From assembly GCF_001718195.1 (NCBI RefSeq), contig NZ_MCNV01000002.1, positions 496,001-560,000 of the forward strand: DNA of 64,000 bases, given 5' to 3'. Positions 8,519-16,957 of this stretch are shown one piece after another; the stretch's first letter is position 1; each line of letters opens with the position of its first letter. The DNA is from Paraburkholderia nodosa (GTDB taxonomy: Bacteria; Pseudomonadota; Gammaproteobacteria; Burkholderiales; Burkholderiaceae). Made by a program: the position numbers and the translations under genes. A model generated the notes under the pieces. That model did no database searches and was not told the origin of the DNA. It worked only from the letters and a program-made list of their open reading frames with translations.

Positions 8519-9036
8519 GCGAAGCCGACGTCAAGATTCACGTGAACGGACGCGCCGTGACGGTACCGGCCGCCGATACCGATATGAGCCTCGCCGAATT
8601 CCTTCACGAACGCCTGGACCTGACAGGGACCAAGGTGTGCTGCGGCATTGGCGCGTGCCGTGCGTGCACCGTGGGCCTGCGCAGCAGCCAGGACACGCTG
8701 ATGGAGAAGACTCTGGCGTGCGTCACACCAGTAAGCGCTGTCGCGAATCAATATATCTTTACCGTGGAGAGCCTCGCGGACGGCGACAGGCTTTCGCCGC
8801 TGCAGCAGACTTTCCTCGAATCTTTCGCGTTTCAGTGCGGCTACTGCACGCCCGGCTTTCTGATGGCCGCGACCGCCATGCTCGAACATGTGAAGGCGTA
8901 CCGCATCAGCGGAGACCAGCTAGAAACGGAAATCGACACCTGGGTGGGCGGAAACCTGTGCCGATGCACAGGCTACGTGAAGTATCGCGAGGCGATTCGC
9001 AAAGTCGCGCAAATGCAGATGAAAAGCGGAGGATGA
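8515..9036 (+). CDS. 2Fe-2S subunit of the periplasmic molybdenum hydroxylase
   Basis: A 173-residue small subunit with two 2Fe-2S clusters. The start is a GTG at 8515 that overlaps the TGA of the large subunit (GTGA), a typical translational coupling; the longer open frame upstream is only overlap. The plant-ferredoxin cluster is bound by C43, C48, C51 and a Cys near 63 (CGIGACRAC, LACVTP), and the second by C108/C111 (CGYCTPG) and C149/C151 (NLCRCTGY). The protein carries electrons from molybdenum to an outside acceptor. It has no signal peptide, so it should travel through Tat bound to the large subunit. The next gene begins two bases after its stop and encodes the likely electron acceptor. 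Confidence 0.95.
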   Translation: MSEADVKIHVNGRAVTVPAADTDMSLAEFLHERLDLTGTKVCCGIGACRACTVGLRSSQDTLMEKTLACVTPVSAVANQYIFTVESLADGDRLSPLQQTFLESFAFQCGYCTPGFLMAATAMLEHVKAYRISGDQLETEIDTWVGGNLCRCTGYVKYREAIRKVAQMQMKSGG

Positions 9037-9038
9037 CC

Positions 9039-10049
9039 ATGTCTGTCCGCGTCCGCCTGTTCGCTCTGTGCTTCCTCTTCGCCGTGCCGCTTGCCGCTTT
9101 TACGCATGAGCAGACCTTGCTCGAATACGCCGATCAGTGCGTGAAGGAAATTGGCGAAATCCCGCCGTTCAACTGCAATGACGGAACGGAGATTCCCATT
9201 ACGATCGATGGAAAGCCGCCCGGGCCAAACGAGTCCCCGACGCGATGCGACAAGCCTTCATTGCTGAGTCCAACTTCGGAAGCAAAAGGTCAATGCATTC
9301 CGTTTTCGAAGATCCTGAATCTATCGCGCGGCAACACGCAAATTTCCGCGTATTGCCGGCGCGACGCGCTGCGCCCCGATAACGACCCGCACTATGACGG
9401 CGTAGTCGTCGTGATGCATCACTCAGGCAACGGCAAGACCTGCTGGTTCGAGGCGAAGCCACAACCGAAATCGCAAGCCAGCGTGTCCGCGAGTGGTGGA
9501 TTCGTGGCGACCCGCGTGCCGCCGCCGAACGAGAGAAAGCCACCTGCAGGACACACCTCCGCAGTCGAATTCTGGGCGACACCCGCAGTGGTCGCCTCCG
9601 AAAAGCCCACCTGCCTCCAATGCCACGACGCAGGCCCCTTCATCTTCAGCCCGTATATCGGGCAAGTGTGGGACAAGGTGCCCACCGACCCATGGGGTAA
9701 GTATTCGAGCATCGGGCAGGCCTTCTCGTCGTATCACCTCATGACGATGAGCACACCGGGCAACACCTGCATTGGCTGTCACCGCATCGGCAGCGAGCAG
9801 AGCTGCACCGCCTTTCTCGGACTCTCTGTGGGCAATCAGAAAGCGCCTGGCAACGACCGGCTCGCCAACAGCTATCCATGGGACCACTGGATGCCGACCG
9901 ACAACGCCATGAGCAATGAACAATGGGACAAGGCAAATCTCGCGTCGGTCAAGGCCTTGCTGGACTGCTGCAAAGACGCGGCGCACAAGGACCCGAATTG
10001 CACGTTCACACCCATGCCTTCGAGTTCGAACAACCGGTCATTGCATTGA
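9039..10049 (+). CDS. Exported di-haem c-type cytochrome of the hydroxylase operon
   Basis: A 336-residue protein with a Sec signal (MSVRVRLFALCFLFAVPLAAF) and two haem c attachment sites, CLQCH (C192-H196) and CIGCH (C244-H248). GGAGG six bases before the ATG at 9039 favours that start over the ATG at 9033. The N-terminal half (about 25-180) has several additional cysteines and no domain I recognise; the haem part resembles cytochromes that accept electrons from periplasmic dehydrogenases. Its place at the end of the molybdenum hydroxylase operon suggests it is the direct acceptor, passing electrons to the respiratory chain. The gene ends 11 bp before the convergent PilZ gene. Confidence 0.85.
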   Translation: MSVRVRLFALCFLFAVPLAAFTHEQTLLEYADQCVKEIGEIPPFNCNDGTEIPITIDGKPPGPNESPTRCDKPSLLSPTSEAKGQCIPFSKILNLSRGNTQISAYCRRDALRPDNDPHYDGVVVVMHHSGNGKTCWFEAKPQPKSQASVSASGGFVATRVPPPNERKPPAGHTSAVEFWATPAVVASEKPTCLQCHDAGPFIFSPYIGQVWDKVPTDPWGKYSSIGQAFSSYHLMTMSTPGNTCIGCHRIGSEQSCTAFLGLSVGNQKAPGNDRLANSYPWDHWMPTDNAMSNEQWDKANLASVKALLDCCKDAAHKDPNCTFTPMPSSSNNRSLH

Positions 10050-10060
10050 GCGCGCCCGGT

Positions 10061-11002
10061 TCAGGTCGGCATGCCGGCCCAGTAAGACACGGCGTCCTGC
10101 CGATCGAACACGAACGTCTTGAGGGCGACCTGGCTCTCGGGAGAGAGCGTGTCGAATTCGAGTCCGTGCAGGGTGAGCCCTGCCTGCGGGTTATCGGCGC
10201 GCAGATTGCGAATCACGGCGACGGCCTGGAACGTCGCCCCGACGTTCCCCGCTTCGATCGGAAACACCACGCATATGCGCTCGCCGACCTCGCCGATCTT
10301 GCGCCCGGCGGCGAGCGACATCCCCAGCACGCTGATATCGCAGCCAATGCCGAGCCGGTCCAGTTCCGAGCCCGTCAGGTCCACGCCATAGCGCACCGCG
10401 AGTTGCGTGCGCACGCGCACGGCCCGGCGTTCGCGCAGCCGGCGTATCGTGCCCGGTTCGGAGAGCACGAGATAGCGGAACGGATGCGTGCAGACCGCCT
10501 CGACGGTGCAGACGAGCCAGAACACGGCTTGTGTTGCGATCGCAACGATCTCGACCTGTTCGCCCTGAAACGGCTCCCACGCGGGTTTGGCCGCGGCGGG
10601 CGGCGTGACGAACATCGCGCCGCCGGGCCGGAAACCGATCAGCCGGCACGGCAGCATCTCGCGCCCCATGCCCGCCTGGCTGCGTATGCCTAGCAGCGCG
10701 CCAATGGCGAGATTCATGTCGTCCAGCGTCAACGGCCCTTTGCCACGCTCGCCACGGTCGGCCAGGCTGTCTTGCGTGCTCGCTAGACTCGCCTCGTCTG
10801 CCGTGTTGCGATAAGGCTGGAAGTGCGCGAAGAGGAAGTCGCGCTGCTCGCCGTTCAGCGTCCCGCCTTGCGGCAGCAGCATCGTTCCGTCATGGTGAAA
10901 CACCGCCAATGGCAGCGGCGTTTCGAGGGGCAACTGCCCGGGGTCCGCGAGCAGTTCCAGCGTTTTAGACGCAGTACCGCTGCCAGGCTCGTGAAGGTGC
11001 AT
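10061..11002 (-). CDS. Flagellar brake protein, YcgR-like with PilZ domain
   Basis: A 313-residue cytosolic protein counted from the ATG at 11002 (MHLHEPGSG). A longer frame from a TTG at 11074 is possible, but that segment looks like promoter DNA. The middle is a YcgR/flagellar-brake-type domain and the C-terminal third is a PilZ domain, with the cyclic-di-GMP binding motifs RRAVRVR and DISVLGMSLAAG. The family binds cyclic di-GMP and slows or stops the flagellar motor or adjusts surface processes. The N-terminal 110 residues are not familiar. It is divergent from the ECF sigma factor gene. No GGDEF or EAL gene is in the window, so the cyclic-di-GMP source is elsewhere. Confidence 0.85.
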   Translation of the reverse strand: MHLHEPGSGTASKTLELLADPGQLPLETPLPLAVFHHDGTMLLPQGGTLNGEQRDFLFAHFQPYRNTADEASLASTQDSLADRGERGKGPLTLDDMNLAIGALLGIRSQAGMGREMLPCRLIGFRPGGAMFVTPPAAAKPAWEPFQGEQVEIVAIATQAVFWLVCTVEAVCTHPFRYLVLSEPGTIRRLRERRAVRVRTQLAVRYGVDLTGSELDRLGIGCDISVLGMSLAAGRKIGEVGERICVVFPIEAGNVGATFQAVAVIRNLRADNPQAGLTLHGLEFDTLSPESQVALKTFVFDRQDAVSYWAGMPT

Positions 11003-11061
11003 GACCGATAGCGTGTGAATTTGTTGGTTTTGTTCGATGCCGCATTGTGACCGAAATATAG

Positions 11062-11073
11062 TGACAGATGTCA
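11062..11073. promoter_or_regulatory. Short palindrome between the PilZ and sigma factor genes
   Basis: TGACA-GA-TGTCA is a 12-bp dyad (arms of five) in an AT-rich stretch between the divergent PilZ and sigma genes. It contains a TTGACA hexamer on the minus strand, which could be a -35 box for the PilZ gene, but I see no well-placed -10. A role as operator or promoter is a guess. Confidence 0.3.
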
Positions 11074-11178
11074 ATAAATATGCGGCTATCTCGGGTCTTG
11101 TTTAACGAAATATCCATGCCACATAAAACCCGCGATTACGCGCCACAATATTTCTATTTCCGGATCGTCTACACGGGT

Positions 11179-11748
11179 ATGGAACCGCCGCCCACCCCCA
11201 GCCCGCCGAGTACGCAGGACCGCGAAATCGCCGAGACCGTCGCCCGCGAGCGCTCGAGGCTGCGCAACTTCATCCGCCGCCGCGTAGTTGACCAGGACGA
11301 AGCCGACGACATTCTCCAGGACGTGTTCGAGGAACTGGTTCAGGCGTGGCGGCTGCCGGAACCCATCGAGCAGGTTGGTGCGTGGCTCTTTCGCGTGGCG
11401 CGAAATCGCATCGTCGACCGGTTTCGCAAACGCAAGGAAGTGCCGCTCGTCGAGCCGCAAGAGGGCGAAAGCGAGTATCGCCTCGACCTCGCGCTGCCCT
11501 CGCCCGACGCCGGCCCTGAGGCCGCTTACGAACGCGCAGCGATGCTCGACGCACTGCGCGCCGCGCTCGACGAATTGCCCGCCAGTCAGCGTGAGGTGTT
11601 CATCGCGCACGAACTGGACGGGCGCAGTTTCAAGGAGCTGGCCGCCGCGAGCGGGGTGGGCGTGAACACGCTGCTCGCGCGCAAACGTTATGCGGTGCTG
11701 CATCTGCGCGAACGTTTGCGCGCGTCATGGGACGACCTCGAGATTTGA
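11179..11748 (+). CDS. ECF-type RNA polymerase sigma factor
   Basis: About 189 residues if started at the ATG at 11179 (MEPPPTPSPPS); in-frame upstream starts at 11068 and 11116 exist and none has a strong ribosome binding site, so the start is uncertain. Sigma region 2 spans about 20-95 (DEADDILQDVFEELVQAW, then WLFRVARNRIVDRFRKRK) and region 4 about 125-180 (LDELPASQREVFIAHEL, then the helix-turn-helix FKELAAASGVGVNTLLARK). It directs RNA polymerase to a small regulon, probably in response to an envelope or stress signal. A small membrane protein gene follows 16 bp downstream and may be its regulator. No classical zinc-binding anti-sigma factor is adjacent. Confidence 0.9.
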   Translation: MEPPPTPSPPSTQDREIAETVARERSRLRNFIRRRVVDQDEADDILQDVFEELVQAWRLPEPIEQVGAWLFRVARNRIVDRFRKRKEVPLVEPQEGESEYRLDLALPSPDAGPEAAYERAAMLDALRAALDELPASQREVFIAHELDGRSFKELAAASGVGVNTLLARKRYAVLHLRERLRASWDDLEI

Positions 11749-11764
11749 ACCGAAGGAGAATGGA

Positions 11765-12067
11765 ATGAAGTTTCGCCGCAAAATATTCGCCAAGGCGCTG
11801 CTGATGGTGGCGGTCATCGCACTGCTGGGCGCAATCGTCATGGGCCTGTGGAACTGGATCGCACCGGCGATCGTCGCCAATGCGCATGCCATCGACTATC
11901 CGCGCGCAATCGGACTGCTGGTGCTGTGCCGGATCCTGTTCGGCGGTTTCCGCGGGCATGGCGGCTGCCGCCGACGCATGCACTGGCACCAGTGGCAACA
12001 ATGGCAGCACATGACGCCGGAAGAGCGCGAGCAACTGCGCAATGGCGCCACGCCGCCCGCGCAATAA
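11765..12067 (+). CDS. Small membrane protein linked to the sigma factor gene
   Basis: A 100-residue protein starting at the ATG at 11765, with AAGGAGA just upstream. It has a hydrophobic segment at about 9-32, a second weaker one near 47-62, and a basic, His/Trp/Gln-rich tail (CRRRMHWHQWQQWQHM) followed by MTPEEREQLRNG. I do not recognise a named family. It lies 16 bp after the sigma factor gene and is surely co-transcribed; a membrane partner after an ECF sigma gene is often its anti-sigma factor, but nothing here proves that. The His-rich tail could bind a metal (inference). Confidence 0.7.
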   Translation: MKFRRKIFAKALLMVAVIALLGAIVMGLWNWIAPAIVANAHAIDYPRAIGLLVLCRILFGGFRGHGGCRRRMHWHQWQQWQHMTPEEREQLRNGATPPAQ

Positions 12068-12135
12068 ACCCGTGCCAGCCTCGCCCCGCCTCGGGCTGGC
12101 ACAATCCCTTCATTGTCGATCCGCCAGGAAGCTCC

Positions 12136-13917
12136 ATGCCAGATGTCGCCGCCCGCCGCCCTTCCCGCGTCGCGCCCCTCTTCGCCCTTTTGCCCTTCCT
12201 GCGCCCCTATGCGGGACGCTGGGCGCTTGCTTTCCTCGCGCTCCTGACCTCGGCGGGCGCGACGCTCGCGCTGCCGGTGGCATTCAAGTACCTGATCGAC
12301 CGTGGCTTCGCGAGCGGCGATCGCACGCATATCGACCGCTATTTCATCGCGCTCTTCGTGGTTTCGCTGATTCTCGCCGCGGCGACGGCGCTGCGCTTCT
12401 ACTGGGTCTCGTGGCTCGGCGAGCGGGTGACGGCCGACATGCGGCGCGCCGTGTACGACCACGTGATACGCATGAGCCCGCAGTTCTTCGAGACCACGCA
12501 GACGGGCGAAGTGCTCTCGCGCCTCACCACCGACACGACCCTGATCCAGACGGTGGTGGGCACCAGCCTCTCGCTGGGCCTGCGCAACGTGCTCCTCACG
12601 GTCGGCGGCGTGGCCATGCTCGTCGCGACGAGCCCGGTGCTGTCCGGCTACATCATCGCGACACTGGTCGTTGTGGTCGCACCTATCGTCATCTTCGGGC
12701 GGCGCGTGCGGCGGCTTTCGCGCGCGAGCCAGGACAAGGTGGCGAGCGCAAGCGCCCTGGCTGGCGAAGTGCTCAACGCCATGCCCACGGTGCAGTCGTA
12801 TGCCCAGGAGTCGTTCGAGGCAAAGCGCTTTGGGGGCGCCGTGGAAGCGGCCTTCGAAACGGCGCTCACACGCATTCGGGCGCGTGCCGGATTGACGGCC
12901 GTGGTGATCGTGTTCGTGTTCGCCGCCGTCGTGTTCGTGCTCTGGCTCGGTGCGCAGGCGGTACTGGCCGGGCAGATGAGCGCCGGCCAGCTCTCCCAGT
13001 TCATTCTCTACGCGGTGTTCACGGCCGGCGCCGTGGGCGCCGTTGCCGAAGTGTGGGGCGATCTGCAACGGGCCGCGGGCGCCACCGAACGGCTGCTGCA
13101 ACTGCTCGCCGCGCGCTCGCCGGTGGCGCAGGCGGCGGCAACCGTACCGCTGCCCGCTCATGGCGCGGGCATCCGCTTCGACAACGTTGGCTTCTCCTAC
13201 CCTTCGCGCCCTGGCATTGCCGCGCTCGACGCCTTCTCGCTCGACGTGCGCCCGGGCGAACATGTCGCCCTGGTCGGTCCGTCGGGCGCGGGCAAGACCA
13301 CGCTCTTTCAATTGCTGCTGCGCTTTTACGACCCGCAATCGGGCAGCCTCAGCATCAACGGTGTGCCGACGCAACAGGTGTCGCTCGCGGCGCTGCGCCA
13401 GGCGATCGGCGTCGTGCTGCAGGAGTCGGTGATCTTCTCGGGCAGCGTGCTCGACAACATTCGCTACGGCTCGCCCGACGCGACGCTCGAAGCCGTGCAG
13501 CGCGCCGCCTCCATGGCGGCGGCAGCCGGCTTTATCGAGGAACTGCCGCAAGGCTACGACACGTTCCTCGGCGAGCGCGGCGTGCGCCTTTCAGGCGGTC
13601 AGCGTCAGCGCATTGCCATTGCGCGCGCGATCCTCAAGAACCCGCCCATTCTGCTGCTCGACGAGGCCACCAGCGCCCTCGACGCCGCGAGCGAACGCCT
13701 TGTGCAAACCGCGCTGGACAACGCTGCCCAGAACCGCACGACGCTCGTCATCGCGCATCGCCTCGCCACCGTGCAGCAGGCCGACCGCATCATCGTCATG
13801 GAGCAGGGCCGCATCGTGGCGCAAGGCCGGCATGCGGACCTGCTGCAGAGTTCGCCGCTTTATGCGCAACTCGCGGCGCTGCAGTTCGGCGCGCAGCACC
13901 CGAATACCGTCACGTAA
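12136..13917 (+). CDS. ABC exporter, MsbA/LmrA-like, fused membrane and ATPase domains
   Basis: A 593-residue half-transporter. The ATG at 12136 (MPDVAARRPSR) follows AGGAAG; the open frame further upstream overlaps the previous gene. Six membrane helices occupy about 25-310, with the usual coupling-loop sequence (FFETTQTGEVLSRLTTDT). The ATPase domain (about 345-585) has Walker A GPSGAGKTT, Q-loop VLQESVIFSGSV, signature LSGGQRQRIAIARA, Walker B ILLLDEATSALD and H-loop IAHRLATV. As a homodimer it would export a lipid or hydrophobic compound from the inner membrane; the substrate is unknown. It lies 68 bp downstream of the small membrane protein gene and may be part of the sigma factor transcript. 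Confidence 0.94.
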   Translation: MPDVAARRPSRVAPLFALLPFLRPYAGRWALAFLALLTSAGATLALPVAFKYLIDRGFASGDRTHIDRYFIALFVVSLILAAATALRFYWVSWLGERVTADMRRAVYDHVIRMSPQFFETTQTGEVLSRLTTDTTLIQTVVGTSLSLGLRNVLLTVGGVAMLVATSPVLSGYIIATLVVVVAPIVIFGRRVRRLSRASQDKVASASALAGEVLNAMPTVQSYAQESFEAKRFGGAVEAAFETALTRIRARAGLTAVVIVFVFAAVVFVLWLGAQAVLAGQMSAGQLSQFILYAVFTAGAVGAVAEVWGDLQRAAGATERLLQLLAARSPVAQAAATVPLPAHGAGIRFDNVGFSYPSRPGIAALDAFSLDVRPGEHVALVGPSGAGKTTLFQLLLRFYDPQSGSLSINGVPTQQVSLAALRQAIGVVLQESVIFSGSVLDNIRYGSPDATLEAVQRAASMAAAAGFIEELPQGYDTFLGERGVRLSGGQRQRIAIARAILKNPPILLLDEATSALDAASERLVQTALDNAAQNRTTLVIAHRLATVQQADRIIVMEQGRIVAQGRHADLLQSSPLYAQLAALQFGAQHPNTVT

Positions 13918-14182
13918 CCATCAACCGGGCCGCCTGGGCGCGATTCGCGATTGCCTGCCTGCGTTGTCGAACGTTCGCAAATCGAAGCGCCGCCCAAGCG
14001 TGGGTTAGCGCACATTCAAAGCTTTCAGAAAAATTAATCCTGCTTCCTGTCAATCCGCCCTCTCCGTTTGCGGCGATCGTCGCCGCCATCACCTCAAAAT
14101 AATCCACTCAGCCTGAAGTCGAACGGCCTTCGCCAGCTCGCCTGCGGAGTGTCTTTTCTGCGATGAATTACTTAGGAGAACG
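13918..14182. other. Intergenic region before the haem peroxidase gene
   Basis: About 265 bp. It contains a 17-bp GC-rich dyad (GCGGCGA-TCG-TCGCCGC, about 14073-14089) and an AT-richer patch near 14018-14040 that could hold the promoter of the peroxidase gene. No T-run follows the dyad, so it is not a typical terminator. No gene is seen. Confidence 0.35.
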
Positions 14183-15943
14183 ATGATGAATCCCCAAGGT
14201 ACACCGCGCAACCTCGTCGAAGCCCATGCGGGAATGAGCGGCCTGAACGAAGAGTTGACTTCGATTTTCCCGCCGCGCTTCAATCACTATGACCCTGCGC
14301 ACCTCGCCGTACTCGCGCGAGGCATGCAGTCAGCAGCGGACACCGTATCGAACGATCCCGACCCGGAGGAGAACCTTTATGTACCGGCCGGCTACACGTA
14401 TTTCGGCCAGTTCATCGATCACGACCTGACGCTCGATACCACGTCGCAGCTAACCTTGATCCAGGCGCGCAAGACCGGGCAGTTGCCCACGAACCTGCGC
14501 ACGCCGCGCTTCGACCTCGATAACGTGTACGGCCCAGGACCCGACGACGCGCCCTACATGTATGCGGACGAAAACCACCCGCACAAAGGGATTTATCAGG
14601 GCGCCTCGCTGATCGAAGGTCACGACGATCTGCCGCGAACCGGGAATGCCTATAACGCTCGCGCGATTATCGGCGACAAGCGCAACGACGAGAATTCGAT
14701 CGTCTGCCAGATCCAGATGCTGTTCCTGCGTTTTCATAACCGCGTGGTCGCGCGGCTCGCGAAAGCCGACGTCACGCTGCGCGGAAGCGATCTGTTCGAA
14801 GCGGCGCGCGCACAGGTGCGCTGGGCGTATCAGCGCGTGCTGGTCGAAGATTTCCTGCATCGGATCGTCGATTCGTCCGTCGTCGATGCATTCGTGACCG
14901 CGCACGAGCAGGACCGCGCGCATGCCTACAAGCTTTATGGTCCGGGCCCGGCGAGACGCAACCTGCCGCGCGAATTCACCGGGGCCGCGTACCGGTATGG
15001 CCACTCGGGCGTGCGCAACGGCTATGTGCTGAACGACAACTTCAGTGCACCGATATTCGACGGCACGAATGCCAACAAGGACAGCCTCGTCGGTTTCGAC
15101 CGGCTGCCCGAAACACACGTGATCGACGACTGGCAGCGCTTCTTCCCGCGCGAGCATCCGTTGCCGGGCGAGAAAGGCGGGCCCGGACTCGATGGCGCGA
15201 ACAAGGCCGCCACCGGCGTTGCCGACAATGCCTCGAACGACGTCAAGCGTCTGCAATACGCGTACAAGCTCGATCCATCGATCGTCGATCCGCTTTCGAA
15301 ACTTCCGCACAGCGTGTCCGATGTGCCGATTCCCGACGCGGCAAACAATCTCGCATCGGCGAAGGGCTTTCGTTCGCTGGCCATGCTCAACCTGTTGCGC
15401 GGCAACGTCTATGGCCTGCCAAGCGGTGAAACGGTGGCGAGCGCGCTCGGCGTGACGCCGCTCGGTCCCGACGAACTCGTGGTGCGCACCCAGGTTTCGA
15501 GCGATCCGTCGAAGACCTTCCGCTTCGATCGCATTGCCTCGCTGAATGCGGATGGCGAGAGCCCGGCGCTTGGCGACACGTTCAAGGACGATACGCCGCT
15601 ATGGTTTTATATCCTCGCTGAAGCGCAACGGCCGGTGCTCGAACTCGCGCCCGTCGGCGAGACGTTCAGTGAAGACGACATGCTCGGCACGCAGGACGGC
15701 AAGCTCGGCGTCGGCGCATTGACGCGCCTTGGCCCAGTGGGGGGCCGCATCGTCGTCGAGGTGTTTTACGGGCTGCTGGACGAGGACCCGGATTCGATCA
15801 TCCATCGCACCGGTAGCGCGCCCGCGCTCGAAGCCGAGATCTTCAGCAACGCGCCCGCCACGTTCTCGCAGATCATCGCTTTCGCGACCGCCGGCGAATG
15901 GCGGCTGATACCGCTGAAGGCGGTCGTCGACCTGGCGGCCTGA
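14183..15943 (+). CDS. Animal-type (myeloperoxidase-like) haem peroxidase
   Basis: A 586-residue protein of the peroxidase-cyclooxygenase (An_peroxidase) superfamily. AGGAG lies seven bases before the ATG at 14183. The distal site is visible as FGQFIDHDLTLD, where D79-H80 match the haem-linking Asp and distal His of mammalian peroxidases; the proximal His is H274 in YRYGHSGVRNGY. The sequence covers the catalytic core without signal peptide or membrane anchor, so it is either cytosolic or exported by another route. Bacterial members use hydrogen peroxide to oxidise halides, thiocyanate or organics; the substrate here is unknown. The gene stands alone, ending eight bases before a convergent membrane protein gene. 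Confidence 0.9.
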   Translation: MMNPQGTPRNLVEAHAGMSGLNEELTSIFPPRFNHYDPAHLAVLARGMQSAADTVSNDPDPEENLYVPAGYTYFGQFIDHDLTLDTTSQLTLIQARKTGQLPTNLRTPRFDLDNVYGPGPDDAPYMYADENHPHKGIYQGASLIEGHDDLPRTGNAYNARAIIGDKRNDENSIVCQIQMLFLRFHNRVVARLAKADVTLRGSDLFEAARAQVRWAYQRVLVEDFLHRIVDSSVVDAFVTAHEQDRAHAYKLYGPGPARRNLPREFTGAAYRYGHSGVRNGYVLNDNFSAPIFDGTNANKDSLVGFDRLPETHVIDDWQRFFPREHPLPGEKGGPGLDGANKAATGVADNASNDVKRLQYAYKLDPSIVDPLSKLPHSVSDVPIPDAANNLASAKGFRSLAMLNLLRGNVYGLPSGETVASALGVTPLGPDELVVRTQVSSDPSKTFRFDRIASLNADGESPALGDTFKDDTPLWFYILAEAQRPVLELAPVGETFSEDDMLGTQDGKLGVGALTRLGPVGGRIVVEVFYGLLDEDPDSIIHRTGSAPALEAEIFSNAPATFSQIIAFATAGEWRLIPLKAVVDLAA

Positions 15944-15951
15944 AGTCCCCG

Positions 15952-16692
15952 CTACCGAGGGGCGGCCAGGCGCGCGACGCTGCGCACCTGGCGCGGCAGC
16001 ACGATATACATGCCCCATGCCACAAGCAGTATCGCGCGCAGTGCGTTTGCAAGTGGCTGCGCAGAGGAGACCCCTACATTGGTAATGGCGAGGCTGGCCG
16101 GCAAGGTCCACGCATACGTGATCAAGCCGAGCAGCGTGGCGCGCCAGAAGCCGAAACGCCTGGGTGCGGGCATGGCGTGCGCGGCCAGTCCGCGCCGCAC
16201 CATGTACCCCACGAGCGGCAGGCTGAGCAGCAAATACGCGAGCATGGGCACGATGAAGGGCATGCCGGCAATCGCAAGCGAAATGGCCGGCGAAGATTGC
16301 GCGAGGTCGTGCGGCACCCGGTTCGCGGCGAACGCCATGAGCGGCGTCGCGATCTTTCCGAGCGATAAGCGCAACACGGAGAAGGCCACCACGAAGAGCA
16401 GCGCGCTCGCGAGCCACTGACGCCAGGCGCAGGACCACCAGAGATAAAGACGCCGGCCGAACGACACCCCGGGATTCAGCGTAAACAGCGCCCACTTGTC
16501 CCGGCGCGCGCCGATGCACGCGAGCACGACGAACAAAATGCCGGCGACGACGAAAACGTGCTCATTCCATACCGTCAATTGCGCGTGCTGATCGACACTC
16601 GCCGAAGCCGGCGTGTTCGAGGCGAAATTCTGCAGATGCCGCGCAATATACTCAGAAGGGCTGAGGGCCTGCGAGGATAGCGGTGGAGTCAT
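15952..16692 (-). CDS. Integral membrane protein of unknown function
   Basis: A 246-residue protein starting at the ATG at 16692, which has GGAGG four to five bases upstream; the longer frame to 16773 has no such site. Five or six hydrophobic segments are visible (about 40-60, 95-115, 145-170, 195-215, 220-240). The N-terminal 30 residues are polar (MTPPLSSQALSPSEYIARHL). I find no catalytic or transport motif and do not recognise the family. It converges with the peroxidase gene and diverges from the MHS transporter. Confidence 0.72.
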   Translation of the reverse strand: MTPPLSSQALSPSEYIARHLQNFASNTPASASVDQHAQLTVWNEHVFVVAGILFVVLACIGARRDKWALFTLNPGVSFGRRLYLWWSCAWRQWLASALLFVVAFSVLRLSLGKIATPLMAFAANRVPHDLAQSSPAISLAIAGMPFIVPMLAYLLLSLPLVGYMVRRGLAAHAMPAPRRFGFWRATLLGLITYAWTLPASLAITNVGVSSAQPLANALRAILLVAWGMYIVLPRQVRSVARLAAPR

Positions 16693-16957
16693 CGCGCCTC
16701 CGTCTTCCGTGATGCACTGCCGCATGGCGATTTCGTTCAAAAGCGCACACTGCATCACAACGTGACATATCATCGAGCTGTATCACGACGTCTCAACCCG
16801 TGCCGATCAGGATGGAGCGATACCGAGGGACGTATCATTTCCACCCGATCCGGCGAAGCCAACATCCCGGCCGATCGGGGCACGTTTTTTGCGCACCACC
16901 GGGACCCTGGCCATGCGTTTTGCATTGGCCATATCGCCCTTGCCTTGGGGGTGCGAA
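16693..16957. promoter_or_regulatory. Divergent region between the membrane protein and MHS transporter genes
   Basis: 265 bp that should hold two divergent promoters. A GT-rich segment with TGTGACATATCATC sequences is present near 16750-16790 but I cannot assign a promoter or operator with confidence. Confidence 0.3.
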
